The position numbers and the translations under genes are program-made. Below the pieces are notes generated by a model. The model saw only the letters and a list, made by a program, of their open reading frames with translations. It did not search any database and was not told the DNA's origin. A DNA stretch of 60,000 nucleotides from Adiantum capillus-veneris (lineage: Eukaryota > Streptophyta > Polypodiopsida > Polypodiales > Pteridaceae): NCBI GenBank assembly GCA_014529385.2, contig CM043956.1:66640281-66700280 (forward strand), written 5' to 3'. Of the stretch, positions 21,108 through 31,509 are shown piece by piece; positions within the stretch are counted from its first letter, which is position 1, and each line of letters begins with the position of its first letter.

Positions 21108-22135
21108 GTGCTTCTGATACCCTAAGGTGTCAAAAAGCTGCTCTAGGAGGCCTTGTGACTAGTTTTTAGCGTGTTTTTTGTTTGTGTTTCTGCTAGATTT
21201 TTTAGAGCGTGTCGTGGAATGGGCCGTGTGATAGCTCGAAACGAGCGTATCGCTAGGAAGGACGCACCGTGCTTTACAGCCCTCCGTTTGGTCACTCTAT
21301 GCCCTCAGAATCCCTAAAACTGTCAATTTCCAGTAGGGAACTAGGCCCAAACTAGAAAGTCTAAGGGTGCAAGTGGGAAGAGAAAGGAGGAGAGTGGAGG
21401 ACTTGTCCCACATGCTCTCATTCTCTCTTGAGGGAGTAGGGTATATATATAAGAGTGAGTCTAGTATATATCATAAGACTGGGGACTGAGGCCTGAGCTT
21501 GGGCTTGGGCTTGGGCTTGGGCTTGGGCAAATGATCCCGATCCCGATCTATCTTTTATACCAACCAACCCGTCCGTTTTAAGAGTCACGTTTTTTATTTT
21601 CGAAAAATTTCACCGCCTGCTCACTCGCGTTTTTATTTTCCGATTTTTTTTTTCTTTTTCAGATTTTTTTTTCGAAAAAACAAACACTTTTTTTTTTAAT
21701 AATGCAGAAAACGCAGAAATTGCAGAAAATTGAAAACGCACAGAAATTGCAGAAATTGAAATGCAGAAAACGCAGAAATTGCAGAAATTGAAATGCAAAA
21801 ATTGCAGAAATTGAAATGCAAGAAATGCAGAAAATTGAAAAAGCACAGAAAATGCAGAAATTACAGAAAATTGGAACTTGACAGAAAATTTAACACAGAA
21901 AACGCAGAAAATTGCAGAAATTGAAAACGCCGAAATTGAAAATGCAGAAATTGAAAAAACGCAAGAAATGCAGAAAATTGAAAAAGCACAGACAATAGCA
22001 GAAATTGAAACTTGACAGAAAATGCAGAAAACGCAAAAAACAGAAATCTCCACACACTCCTTCCCTGCCTTTCCTATGATAGAAGTTGCACCACAAGGAA
22101 CCGTAAAGTGCTAACCGAGCTTAGTGTAGGGCATA
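21108..22135 (-). repeat. Element E leader with minisatellite
   Basis: This is the untranslated leader between the E primer binding site and the gag start. At about 21496-21528 the hexamer GGGCTT is repeated five times. From about 21700 to 22047 there is an irregular array built from GCAGAAATTGAAA- and ACGCAGAAAATTG-like words. Open frames in this array are low-complexity and not credited. Near 21440 the plus strand has a GTATATATATAAG box, whose meaning is unclear. Confidence 0.65.
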
Positions 22136-22153
22136 TCCCCGGTAGCGGCGCCA
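22136..22153 (-). promoter_or_regulatory. Element E primer binding site
   Basis: The minus strand reads TGGCGCCGCTACCGGGGA four bases past the 5' LTR end. This is close to the TGGCGCC-type PBS common in plant Tat and related gypsy elements. It establishes that 22158-22746 is the 5' LTR and that the element runs right to left. Confidence 0.88.
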
Positions 22154-22157
22154 AAAA

Positions 22158-22408
22158 TGTGCGCTCCTTGCCGCACTGTCGAAGCAAGGGACTTGCCAAT
22201 ACACCGTGTGTGAGCCACAAACGGCTCCAAGCACACAACAAGCCTAAACTAGCAAGCTCAAGGAAACAAAGGGTGTGTCACTCACCGCTCTACGCTCGCC
22301 TTCGTGGTGGATTCCTCGCCGCGATGAAGAAGAAGCTGCAGTCATGCCGCGCTCAACCGCTTCGCCGCCGTCGTGCCTTCGTAATGCTCGATCGCACACA
22401 CACTCTCC

Positions 22409-22450
<42 letters not shown>

Positions 22451-22746
22451 AGGAGGTGAAGAAGAAGAAGAAGATGGAGATGGAGCAAGAGCACTCTTCT
22501 ATTGCACAAATGAGAGAATGAGTAAAAATTAGGTTTAGTTGGCTTTTATAGGAGCTCACCCCATTCACACTTGGGCGCCCATGCTTAGCCAACTAATCCC
22601 TTGAATGTTCGTGTTAGAGTGCGCCTCTCATCGGCGATCACTCTACCTTTCCCTATTGGTCCGACAAGCCCGGTACCTGACTCTACCAAATACATAATAC
22701 GCGTCCATCGTAGGTGATGGGTGTTCGTGAGCCGTGAGGGTTAACA
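22158..22746 (-). repeat. Element E 5' LTR (589 bp)
   Basis: Minus-strand limits are TGTTAACCC and GCGCACA. It matches 13034-13618 with about four visible substitutions, mostly C/T, plus microsatellite length change. That suggests the two copies separated recently. It contains a CT/CA tract at about 22403-22451. Confidence 0.92.
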
Positions 22747-22902
22747 ATGGGCGTCGCTATGAGCGTCTCTATGAGCGTCGCTATATAGCGACGCCTATAG
22801 CGACGCTCTCGTAGCGACGCTCTTAGCGACGCCTGGGGTTATAAAAACCTAGTGTATTTCCGTCGCTAACAGCGTCACAAGAGCACACAACCTCTTGTAG
22901 TG
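22747..22902. repeat. CACTA right subterminal region and TIR
   Basis: About ten copies of GCGTCGCTATGAG or its complement TAGCGACGC are packed into 22750-22880, then the terminal CCTCTTGTAGTG at 22891-22902. This mirrors the left end in motif though not in order. Confidence 0.9.
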
Positions 22903-22905
22903 CTT

Positions 22906-23216
22906 GATTTTAAAGAATTGCCATGAGGAAACAGGTCATGAAGACATGAACCAGGTTTTATTTTGTATTCTAAGAGCTGGTTACTGTTGGCTCTCTATGA
23001 TGAGAGATGCTTAAATTTGGTGCAAGTCATTCCATGAATGCCAAGTGTTTGCAAACCGAAAGCTTTTGGTTGATCGTGAAAAAGCTCTAATGTCTTCTGA
23101 TGCATTTGAAAAATGGGGAGTGGATATTGTAGGTCCAATCGAAAGGAACAAAAATGGTAAAAAGTATATCCTTGTGGCTATGGACTATTTGACAAAATGG
23201 CTAGAAGCAAGAGCGG
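22906..23216 (+). pseudogene. Gypsy A piece 3: integrase N-terminus
   Basis: Reading resumes right of the CACTA with the integrase zinc-binding region (CHEETGHEDMNQVLF, with the two His). The start of the catalytic core follows, WGVDIVGPI (about 23117), carrying the first catalytic Asp, then MDYLTKWLEARAV. The knuckle Cys pair is partly lost and there is a frameshift near 23010. The piece ends at 23216, exactly where element B's LTR begins. The second Asp and Glu are not found in the window. Confidence 0.85.
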
Positions 23217-23839
23217 TGTCGTGCCGCTCCGCTCCCATGACAAGAAAATGAGCAAAGAAATGCTGATCAAGAGTATTTGAATCCTGCATGGTTAATCAAT
23301 AGTTACTAGGGCTTGCTAACAAGCCAATTTATGAGCTGAAAGTGTGCCAGATGTGGCTCTAAAGGTCAGAAGATGTCTTGGTAATGCTAAATAGTGATTA
23401 TTCTTGAAGTGCTCATAGTTGGGATTTTAGTAATCCAAGTTGAAGTACTCAAAAATCTCTACATGCCTGTCTTTATGGCTCGTCAATCAGAGCTACGGGT
23501 AAGATGTTATGACAGTTTTAAGTTGAGTAAGAAGCAGATCTGTACCGGATTGGGCAACTGCAGCTAAAGGGACAAGAATGAAATGAATGCGCCGGGCTGA
23601 AGCACTCACTTTGTGGAGCGCGTCGGTATTTTTAGATCGGTGATTGGATTTACGATTTCCAAGTTATTCGCCGTTGAAGATTTACCGAGGGTCGGGTCCG
23701 CACTAGTCCGGTCTACTCCGTTGGACTGCCATCTAGGAATTTTTGACATCAACCACGTTTCTCGAAGTCATCCAACAATAATTTGGTTGATATGTTGAGC
23801 CTGACAAGAATACTATTTATTGGAGTTTCCTTATAGCAG

Positions 23840-24095
23840 GAAATCCCAACACGGCTATGGCTTAAGCAGATACGGAGTCGAGAGTCTTTTGTCAAAAGTA
23901 ATCATCTACACTTGCATCTTAATGGCTTGTGGCAAGGTCTACAATGCTAAACTGGGCAACAAAAATCTCGATGATGATGTAAGTCGAGGGCGGCTGAAGA
24001 AAGATGTTGATGGAGGCAATGCCTTAACCGATATGTATGCCAAAAGTGGTGCTCATACGGAAGCACATGATGTCTTTAAGATATGCAAAAATGGC
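23840..24095 (+). pseudogene. PPR gene fragment inside element B
   Basis: The frame reads VIIYTCILMACGKVYNAKLG, then DDDVSRGRLKKDV and GNALTDMYAKSGAHTEAHDVF. This is the wording of plant PLS-type pentatricopeptide repeats (Y-x-C-I-L-x-A-C-G, then NAL-x-DMYAKCG). About two repeats are represented, without start or continuation. The fragment lies in the 5' part of element B, so it is probably a captured piece of a nuclear PPR gene. Confidence 0.7.
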
Positions 24096-24479
24096 CATAG
24101 AAAAACGAGGCTCCAGCTTATTTTCATCGGGTGCGAAGGGAAGGTCTTTCGCCTAATGCATTCGCCCATGCTAGCAAAACAGACCTTCTGGCCGCCCACC
24201 TTAAGGGCTTGGCCAATGCCCGCCTAAGTTAACTAAGGGCCGCCCACTTTAGGGTTTTAATGTGAACAAAAGAAAAAAAAAAGGAAATCGATGTGGCAGG
24301 CTGGCAGCGAATGGAGCGTAGGGGGGGAAGAATCGGGCTGACGCTGGCCAACTCAGGCCTCAGATGCGCCCGCCACAGAGTCGAAAAGTGCTTAAGGATG
24401 CCTCACGCACAGTTTTGGCACTAGCCGTGCCGGATTTGGTGAAGGTTGGATTTCGGCCTACCACCTCATTAAGCAGCCA

Positions 24480-24507
24480 ATCCCATTAGCGATATCGCTA
24501 ATGGGAT
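24480..24507. repeat. Perfect 28-bp palindrome
   Basis: The half-site ATCCCATTAGCGAT is followed with no spacer by its exact complement. The sequence could extrude as a cruciform, or bind a dimeric factor. It precedes the CT-rich stretch of element B. Confidence 0.9.
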
Positions 24508-25439
24508 GGCTAAAAATAGAGGGCCCATGCAAACAAAAGGGACGGTGCTCTTCATCATCTTGGGGGTTGAGTTCTCTCTCCGAAGGAGGAAGGGGAGGCA
24601 TAGGCTCTCATAAACCGCTGGGAATTTCATGAGCTCTCTCTCGGATTATCTCCTAAGCTCTCACTAAAGCTCTTAATCCCTTAAGCAATCCTTAATCACA
24701 TGAACCTCACGCTCAATCCCTTAAGATCCCACTAACCAGTTCTTAACGACATATGCCATTCAAGCCTAATCTCTGAAAGCAATAAGCCAAGCTCTTGAAA
24801 ATCAACCATAATCTCCAATCTCATTAAGATAAGCTTTATCCTTGATGACCCTAATATCTTATCTTCTTAAACCAAGCCGCTCTCAATCTTGTTAGCCATC
24901 AATCTTAAGCATTAGCCAAGCCTAAGCAATCTCCTTAACCCGGATTATCATAAGCTCTAAACCAAGCTTTCATAACCTGCTTAAGCCAAACCTTCTCGAA
25001 TCCCAAAGCCAAGCTTAACCAATCGATTAATCGGAATTCTCTAAGCCAATTCCCTAAACCAGATCGAAGCTTCTAATCCACCATTAACCATTCGAATCCA
25101 AAAGCAAAAGCCAAATCAGACGGCCATTCGAAGAAGAATCTCCTATGTTGGAAGAAGCAGAAGGCAGAATTAAGCAGGTCATTATCACTTTTCTTGATTA
25201 GCACTTGGATTACGCCAGGTTTCAACTTGTAAGGAGCATTAAGCCTCCCTTAGTGATTAATTAATGATGATTACGATGGGTTAATTGGAATTAAGATTAC
25301 TGTTTTTTTGGAGCTTTGTCTTGTTAATTGTGCTGCATCTTTTTTCCCCACACCTCTCACAGCCAGGGACCCGGTGCCTTCCCGGCTCACCTTTCGCACC
25401 ATTATCTCCCGACATTCCTGGTGAACCGGACGGTTCTTT
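24508..25439. other. Element B leader, AAGC-rich, no gene
   Basis: From about 24600 to 25130 the sequence is dominated by short words such as CTTAAGC, AAGCCAA and AATCC, without a regular period. This resembles the untranslated 5' part of plant LTR elements. No primer binding site could be fixed. Confidence 0.45.
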
Positions 25440-25445
25440 GTGAAC

Positions 25446-27408
25446 ATGACGCGAAACGAGTCGGGGTGGGAGGTCAGGATGGAGATTCCAGCAGAATTGA
25501 AGCAGTTTATTGAAGATTACAACCTGAATAGATTTGATAAAATCCTAGCAACAACAGATCTGCCCAAAATGTTGGTCTTAGTTAAGAGGTGTTTACAAGA
25601 AGTAAAAGCTATGAAGGTGAAAAAGCAGCTTGATGATGCAGTGGAGATGGTACTTGATGTCGTGCATGAGCAATATGTAATTTTTCAAGGACATGATCTA
25701 GATGGACTCCTTGCATGTTATAAAGCGGAGATGAAGAGCCGAGGAATTCCAGAAGATCAAATGATTTAAACCTTTGAAGAAGTTGTAACCTCCGAGTTTA
25801 AAGATAAGGTACGAGAACTGGCCAAAACATATCCCACGAAGTGGGACTATTTTTGCAGATTGGTTTTGTTCATGAAGCTCAAGAATTACTGAGTTAACAA
25901 TGAAGGACATTAATGAACGAGGCCAAATTATTTTCTATAAATAAGAAGGGGATCATATGCAGTTCCTTAATTATGATCAATTTTGGGACCATATTTGTGC
26001 AAGAAGTCAAGCCAAGGAAAATACAGCTTTGGAAGAAGTAGATTCAACTTCAAAGGACCATATTTTGAGCAACGAAGAAAAGGTACATAATGAATTTACT
26101 ACTGAAACACAAAATGTATGATTTTTTTTCGAAGATTGATCGCATGGAAGTTACCTCGAATAATGGCTCTTATGAAGATCCAGACTGTACAACAAAATTT
26201 TTTCAAGCTACTGACCTTGGCATGGGATGCTCTCAACAAGTTTATCAAGAAGATAAGCCACTACAGGATTTTAATGGTTCTATCGGCACTATAGCTAAGC
26301 AAGATAGTAGATTTATTACAGATGATTGCAAAAAAAAATCCATTATACATGCAATAGCTGATGAAGTGGTCAAGATTGTGAACCTAACACATGATGTACC
26401 TGATAATGCCAATGAGCTTATGGTTTCTTCTGGCAATATGTTTGTCGATTCAATTATCACAGAAGCAGATTCCATAATTGATGGGTTTTTGGCCCAATCT
26501 AAAGGAGAAGGTTATATACCAATTTGGGAGAGCTTTGTGATGCATGTACCCCTTCAGAGGGGGTGCCTGAAGAACCTTTTTCAAGTTATAATGGCTTGCT
26601 AAGTAGCATGTATGCAGATGAGGAAGCAGAGGAAAATATTGAAGATTGCCTAGATCATGTTGATCGTGAACAGGATATTGACATGGATTTTACATCTATG
26701 CTTATTTATGGGCTGCAAGAGGAGCCAACTCTTATAGATTTGAAGAATGCAGAGACTTCCAAGGATGATATTCCCAAGGATGTTATGGATGAATATTTTC
26801 AGTACAAAGCTATTATTTATTATCAACCTCAAGAGCCATGTAAAAATCTCTCTAATGATACAGGTCCAAAAGGTCCTAAGATTTTTCGTAATGGCTGTGA
26901 AGCTAGAGGGGGTGATGATGTTAAATCATCCCTGATGCTACATAACGTGCACAAGATTTTTCATTTCTTTGGGCAATGGACCAAATGTGGCTGGATTTTT
27001 ATATTATTCCTAATTCTTATGTCAGTGATGTCCTAGCTACCAGTAAAAGGGAGTCCGAATTCTTTAATTCTTGCAGGTAACGACCTTAAGTTACCAAAAG
27101 TTTATGAAATGTAGTTGCTGCACTATGCTTCAGGTGAAGCTCTAGTATATTGCGGAGGCCATCAATGCTATGTGATTTTAATGGTATTTGATCCAGGTGA
27201 TTCGAAAGATCGTCAAAAGCAAGTACACTATGGATGGGTATTTTTGGGTCTACATGGTGGTTTATTTCTGCTACATCCTAGCATAGCATATTTGGAGCAA
27301 AAATTCTTGAAGTTGATTGATTCAGATTGTGTGTGCTTATGTGGAAATTATGTTGCTCCACTATTGGGGAAATTCCTTATTATCCCATTTGATCCTAGGA
27401 GCTATTGA
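25446..27408 (+). pseudogene. Decayed gene of unknown family in element B
   Basis: Good coding texture, with stops and frame changes. Blocks: 25446-25769, helical and charged (MEIPAELKQFIEDYNLNRFD; LDGLLACYKAEMKSRG), continuing past a TAA to about 25890; 25957-26119 (NYDQFWDHICARSQAKENTA); 26136-26560 (CSQQVYQEDKPLQDFNG; ADEVVKIVNLTHDVPDNANE); 26560-26990, acidic (NIEDCLDHVDREQDIDMDF); and 27115-27408 (GEALVYCGGHQCYVILMVFD; LHGGLFLLHPSIAYLEQKFL). A TTCTTGCAG acceptor precedes the last block, so introns are possible. No family is recognised and no polymerase motif is present. It is either a captured host gene or a lineage-specific gag-like protein. Confidence 0.5.
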
Positions 27409-27990
27409 AGAGCAACTGGCAGATTCGAAGACTTCATTTATTTTCTTGTAGCAGGTTACTTGGCAGTAGATTTATTTTTGGATGCATGTTAAGAGAGACG
27501 TGTTTTTGGTTATATGATCAATAAGCTTACATGGGTAGCTTCCAATTGACATCTTGGACAATTGTTATAGTATCTTCACATCTTTTGAGATGGTTCTGCT
27601 ACCAGAACCGAAGTAAAGGACTTGACGACCATTTCATGTGCAGACAGACTAAGGCATACTTGAGCTTGATGGGGTTCCTTAAAGAGAGCTGATGGTCAAG
27701 CCGTGTGCATAAGTAACTGGAGCACTTGAGGTTCGCGGGGTTCACTAAACATATTTTTCTTATAATTGAAAGCTTGGAGATACGACCATTATGGTTCAAG
27801 GATTGTGATGGGACAACTACCAGATAATTGAGCTAGACTATTGATGTTATGATTTACACCTTCTTTCTATTTTACATAGCTTTATCAACTATGTGAGCTT
27901 GATGACAATTAGCTTAAGGTACTTATAGAAGATGAAGCTTGAAGACAGATTGGCATAGACCGGAGGCTGTGAAGGTTCAGAGGGCGTGAA
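27409..27990. other. 3' untranslated part of element B
   Basis: No coding signal was seen. The stretch leads into a purine-rich tract and the right LTR-like repeat at 27991. Confidence 0.4.
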
Positions 27991-28084
27991 TGTCGTGCCG
28001 CTCTGCTCCCATGACAACAAAATGAGCAAAGGAATGTTGATCAAGCTAATTTATGAGCTGAAAGTGTGCCAGATGTATCATGCT

Positions 28085-28274
28085 CTTGTGTGTTCTAAAT
28101 GGGGTATGCATGCTATGTTGTATATGAGAGTTATACAAGAAGGTTCTTAAGAGACAACAATGTGGAAAATCAAGAGTAACGTCTTGATTTTCCACATTGT
28201 TGTCTCTTTATAATTGTCTTGTGTAACCGGCTCTTATACAACATAGTGTGTAGACTCCATTTAGAACACACATG
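28085..28274. mobile_element. Fold-back MITE, hAT type, 190 bp
   Basis: The whole element is one long inverted repeat. The left arm (28085 on, CTTGTGTGTTCTAAATGG) and the right arm (complement CATGTGTGTTCTAAATGG) pair along about 85 bp at roughly 80% identity. They are most similar next to the GTAACG centre (AGACAACAATGTGGAAAATC). It is flanked by the exact 8-bp repeat ATCATGCT at 28077-28084 and 28275-28282. An 8-bp TSD is the hAT signature. It sits in the right LTR of element B, so it is younger than B. Confidence 0.88.
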
Positions 28275-28295
28275 ATCATGCTAAATAGGTTATCC

Positions 28296-28546
28296 CAACA
28301 AAGATGTAGTTAAAAGAGTACCTCTTTTAACTTTCCATAAAAGTAATATGCTGACATAACACATCAACCAAGCTTAACTCCTTCACTTGTTATCTTCTTG
28401 TATCAGTAATAAACAACCCCACCATAGCTAGTGTTTAAGGTTGAAAACCTGACTTATACATGAAGAGATTAAACCTAGTTGCAAACATGCTTTATCTTGT
28501 AGTAAGAAAACTCCAACCAGAGCATTACATGCTTTCTAATTGGATT
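28296..28546. other. Unassigned spacer
   Basis: A short palindromic run, AGTTAAAAGAGTACCTCTTTTAACT-like, is split across about 28310-28334. No gene was seen. Confidence 0.35.
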
Positions 28547-28595
28547 TGTTGGTGCTAATATATATATCGAACTATGGAGAAAGACGGAGATGAGG

Positions 28596-28654
<59 letters not shown>

Positions 28655-28761
28655 CACATCTGCAAACCCCAAAGTGTGTAGACTCTACACACTGAGTGTA
28701 CATATATAGTGGGGACTCCTAGCTATATATAGCATAGGGGTTGGTATATATTGCTCCAACA
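28547..28761 (-). repeat. Second copia-type LTR (215 bp)
   Basis: Plus-strand limits are TGTTGGTGCTAAT and TTGCTCCAACA. It contains GA repeats (28599-28648) and a TATATATAGC box. The adjacent minus-strand sequence GAGTGGGGA is a polypurine tract like that of the copia at 4889, and the flanking 28762-28810 resembles 5032-5080. So this is the 3' LTR of a related minus-strand element. No gag-pol and no partner LTR was found. Confidence 0.75.
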
Positions 28762-29650
28762 TCCCCACTCAAATTGGAGTCCCTAACTATGGATGAAAAT
28801 ACCCTGAAGGGTACAAGCGAACTATTCTTTCTTGGTGGGCCTTTGCCATACATAATCTGATAGATTTTGGAGCACCATTGGTTACTTGGTTTGTTTGTTT
28901 TTATTTTTGTCACCTTGGGTTTTGTTGTGCTCACACAAGAAAATGAGTAGAACCTATTGATAGGCACCAATAATATCTCATCTTGGGACTTGATGAGCAT
29001 TGGGAGGAAGCAAGTTGTGTTCCAGAGTAGTCAATATACGACAAACAGCCACTAAAGAGGATAATTGAATCAAGCAGAAGGTTTGTAACTTAACCTACTT
29101 TGATATTTAGTTGTAGATTGCACCAATCAACCTAGCAATATTGACCATTTAGTCTCTAAATCGTGGAACCATCTTTGAGACACCCATCGTATTCTCAATC
29201 AAGCATAGTCAATTAACAGACTATAGAAAATGAATTACACTATCGACCTGATAATTGTGTACGGATGTCATCCAATTGTGCGGACAATGTTTGAGTCAAG
29301 CTAGAAAAAAGCAATGTGAATATTTAAACATATCGTCTTGCAATGAAACATCACAGACTAAAATTGCAAAGTATACAGTGAACATTGTGCAGAGGTGCCA
29401 TATAAAATTATGGTGGAGAGCTGGCACTATGATCTCTCCAACAATTATAAGAAATGGAATTCATGGCCTATCCCCTAGCGTTTATGTGTTGAACCAAGCA
29501 AATGAATAGTGAGGGGTGTTGGATACAGATAACAAACCTTGTAGTGTTTTCAAGTTGAAGTCGGGCTTGTGAAATTGAAATGTCCAGTGTTGTAAATATA
29601 TATCCTCCCTGCCAAACACAAAACAGACATTAAGACAAATAGAAAAGATG
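28762..29650. other. Interior of second copia-like element, no pol
   Basis: The first 50 bases resemble the 3' untranslated part of the first copia. Beyond that, no copia protein motif is visible on either strand. It may be a non-coding (LARD-like) element or unrelated flanking DNA. Confidence 0.4.
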
Positions 29651-31388
29651 TTGGGTATAGATTAAACTGAAAGAGAAGTAGAGCTAGCTTTATGTTCTAC
29701 ATCATAGACGTATTGGACTCCTACGTAGTGAGAGAAGTGTCCTCTCTTTGCATCCTAGAACAAGGGAGCCAAAGCTTTGTGGTCCAGTCCTTGTGGGCAT
29801 ACCCCGCTATCAATGCATTTAAAGAGGCGACTTTTCAGACATACACGTTAACCAAAGAATTCAAGACATATGCCTTCAAGGGGATTTGACGAATGGCCAA
29901 AGCACTACAAAGATCAATGATGCGTTTCCCTCAAGCCCCCAACTAGAAATATCCTTGTGTTTAATTTTTCCATGTATATGTGTTGGGTGGCAGAAGGTGA
30001 CCTCCTCATTTTTTGGGACCAGTAGTGTGCTTGGTTGGATATTGGTTGGAGAGCAAATAAAGCCTTCAAGAGAATCGCAACATTTCCTTGAGCAAGGTCT
30101 CCTATGGCAAACTGGTAGTGGTGATGGAGCAAGGGGGCATCATCATGTATAACTCCACACCGGTCTCTTGTCTTACAAGGTGGTGGTATTCTCATCCATA
30201 GACAAGAACAACATGACAATCGCCTCTGTCAACTACCCTTCTCACTGCACGGGCATCACCTTGACATACAACAGTGAAGGGGGAGCTGTGATCTTTCAAT
30301 AAAAGCGCAGGAGCAAAACGCCTGAATGCTACAAATCCTTCAATATTTTTGTAGGATCCAACAAAAGAAACATTGATATTTTGTTCAAGCTCAGTTAGGA
30401 TAGGAACTTTTTCCGTTTGCATTGGCAACAACCTTATAGCATCAGCAAAAAAAGGTGTTGAACGGGCCTGCGAAGGCAATGAGTTTTGTTGATTCGACTC
30501 TAGATTAGGCCAACTTTCATCTATTGCAATCTGATATCTTCTATTTCAATACCACTAGAACAGACCTTCACCATGGGTTGATCGCACGAAATATATGATC
30601 TTTGAGAGTGCTCATCATGTCTGCAAGCATCCAAAGTACCTTCAAGATTGATGATTTGTGAAATATAATCAGGGTTTTAAAGGTCTTCGATACACTTTTT
30701 TGGTTCTGACTGGCTTACTGTTGCATGAGCAAGCTGTGTGGAAAAGAATTGGTGTGAAACTTGATCAAAATTAGGCATGGGGACCTGCTGCATATCATGT
30801 CCATGAACATTGAAGGATGGTCGAGGACACAGGAATGTTAAATTTGCATGAGCTACACTTGGAGTGACATAATGTTGTCCATAACTAATTGCACCTGCAG
30901 AAATGAGCTGAGTAAGGTAGCTGAAGCTGGACATACCATTCAGCTGGCCACTAGCTCTTGTTGCACATAAAGCTACTATGATTGCTATGTGGGGAACACG
31001 TTGGTAGGCTTATTATTAGGTATTGACACTACACTACAAAAGAAGGCCTATTCCATAATGCAGATGGATCAAAACATTGACATTGTTGACCTTGTACTAG
31101 TGGAATGAATAGGGAGGAGGTTGGCCTATAGAATCTATGTTATTGAAGAATGCTCTCATCATCGACAAGGTAGGCTTTTCTTCATGGCTCTTTGCTTTCA
31201 TGTGAACATGTATAAGGTGCCAATACCATAGATGCCACTTCCAACACCAACTCCAATACCATAGATGGGTGTTGCCACTTCCAACACCATAGGGTCTGCG
31301 TTTGATGGTTCCATTAAAGCTCCTGTGCAAGAAAATCGACCATCGCCTACGTACTATCCCTCAAAGCTTACGTACTATCCATCATAGC

Positions 31389-31390
<2 letters not shown>
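29651..31390 (-). pseudogene. Possible decayed exons, unknown family
   Basis: Two minus-strand frames have plausible codon texture. One, 30934-30677, contains SYGQHYVTPSVAHANLTFLC. The other, 30479-30192, contains VSFVGSYKNIEGFVAFRRFA, then GDARAVRRVVDRGDCHVVLV. Neither has a recognised domain. A CACTACAAAAGAAGG string at about 31030 resembles a CACTA end, but no partner end or TSD was found. Confidence 0.25.

Positions 31391-31391
<1 letters not shown>

Positions 31392-31482
<91 letters not shown>
31392..31482. repeat. CT microsatellite, 91 bp
   Basis: An essentially pure CT dinucleotide run that ends 27 bp before the 5' LTR of gypsy C. Confidence 0.97.
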
Positions 31483-31484
<2 letters not shown>

Positions 31485-31509
31485 GTCCCCACCCCGCCGT
31501 CTCAAACGG

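Larger units (their letters stand above)
11279..22902. mobile_element. Composite CACTA (EnSpm) transposon, 11.6 kb
   Basis: The left terminus reads CACTACAAGAGG (11279-11290) and the right terminus is its exact inverse, CCTCTTGTAGTG (22891-22902). Both sides are flanked by the 3-bp direct repeat CTT (11276-11278 and 22903-22905), the target size of CACTA elements. Both subterminal regions are packed with the motif TAGCGACGC in both orientations. Removing the element and one CTT lets the gypsy A pre-integrase frame read straight through. Inside are an HMA gene fragment, a tnp2/DUF4218 fragment, and a gag-protease retroelement in the opposite strand. No complete transposase was found, so the element is probably non-autonomous. 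Confidence 0.9.
23217..28295 (+). mobile_element. Element B: LTR-flanked, unusual content
   Basis: A direct repeat starting TGTCGTGCCGCT occurs at 23217 and 27991. The copies share about 100 alignable bases to TGTGCCAGATG, and then an ATGCTAAATAG block. The left copy has about 70 bp missing from the right copy. The right copy is preceded by a purine-rich GGTTCAGAGGGCGTGAA, a possible polypurine tract, and is split by a MITE. The left copy abuts gypsy A coding sequence. I read this as a plus-strand LTR element, probably non-autonomous, since no RT or integrase is visible inside. The LTR lengths and 3' limit are uncertain. Confidence 0.55.

Noticed and set aside
21610-22096. Minus-strand frames rich in Phe, Ser, Ala and Cys
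   Set aside because: They are translations of the GCAGAAATTGAAA minisatellite in the E leader.
30013-30150. Weak resemblance to a lectin-like LLWQTGSG motif on the plus strand
   Set aside because: Only one short match in a frame with nearby stops; not enough for a family call.
29537-31045. CCTTGTAGTG (29537) and CACTACAAAAGAAGG (about 31030) as ends of a CACTA element
   Set aside because: Their order is reversed for an element between them and no 3-bp TSD was found.
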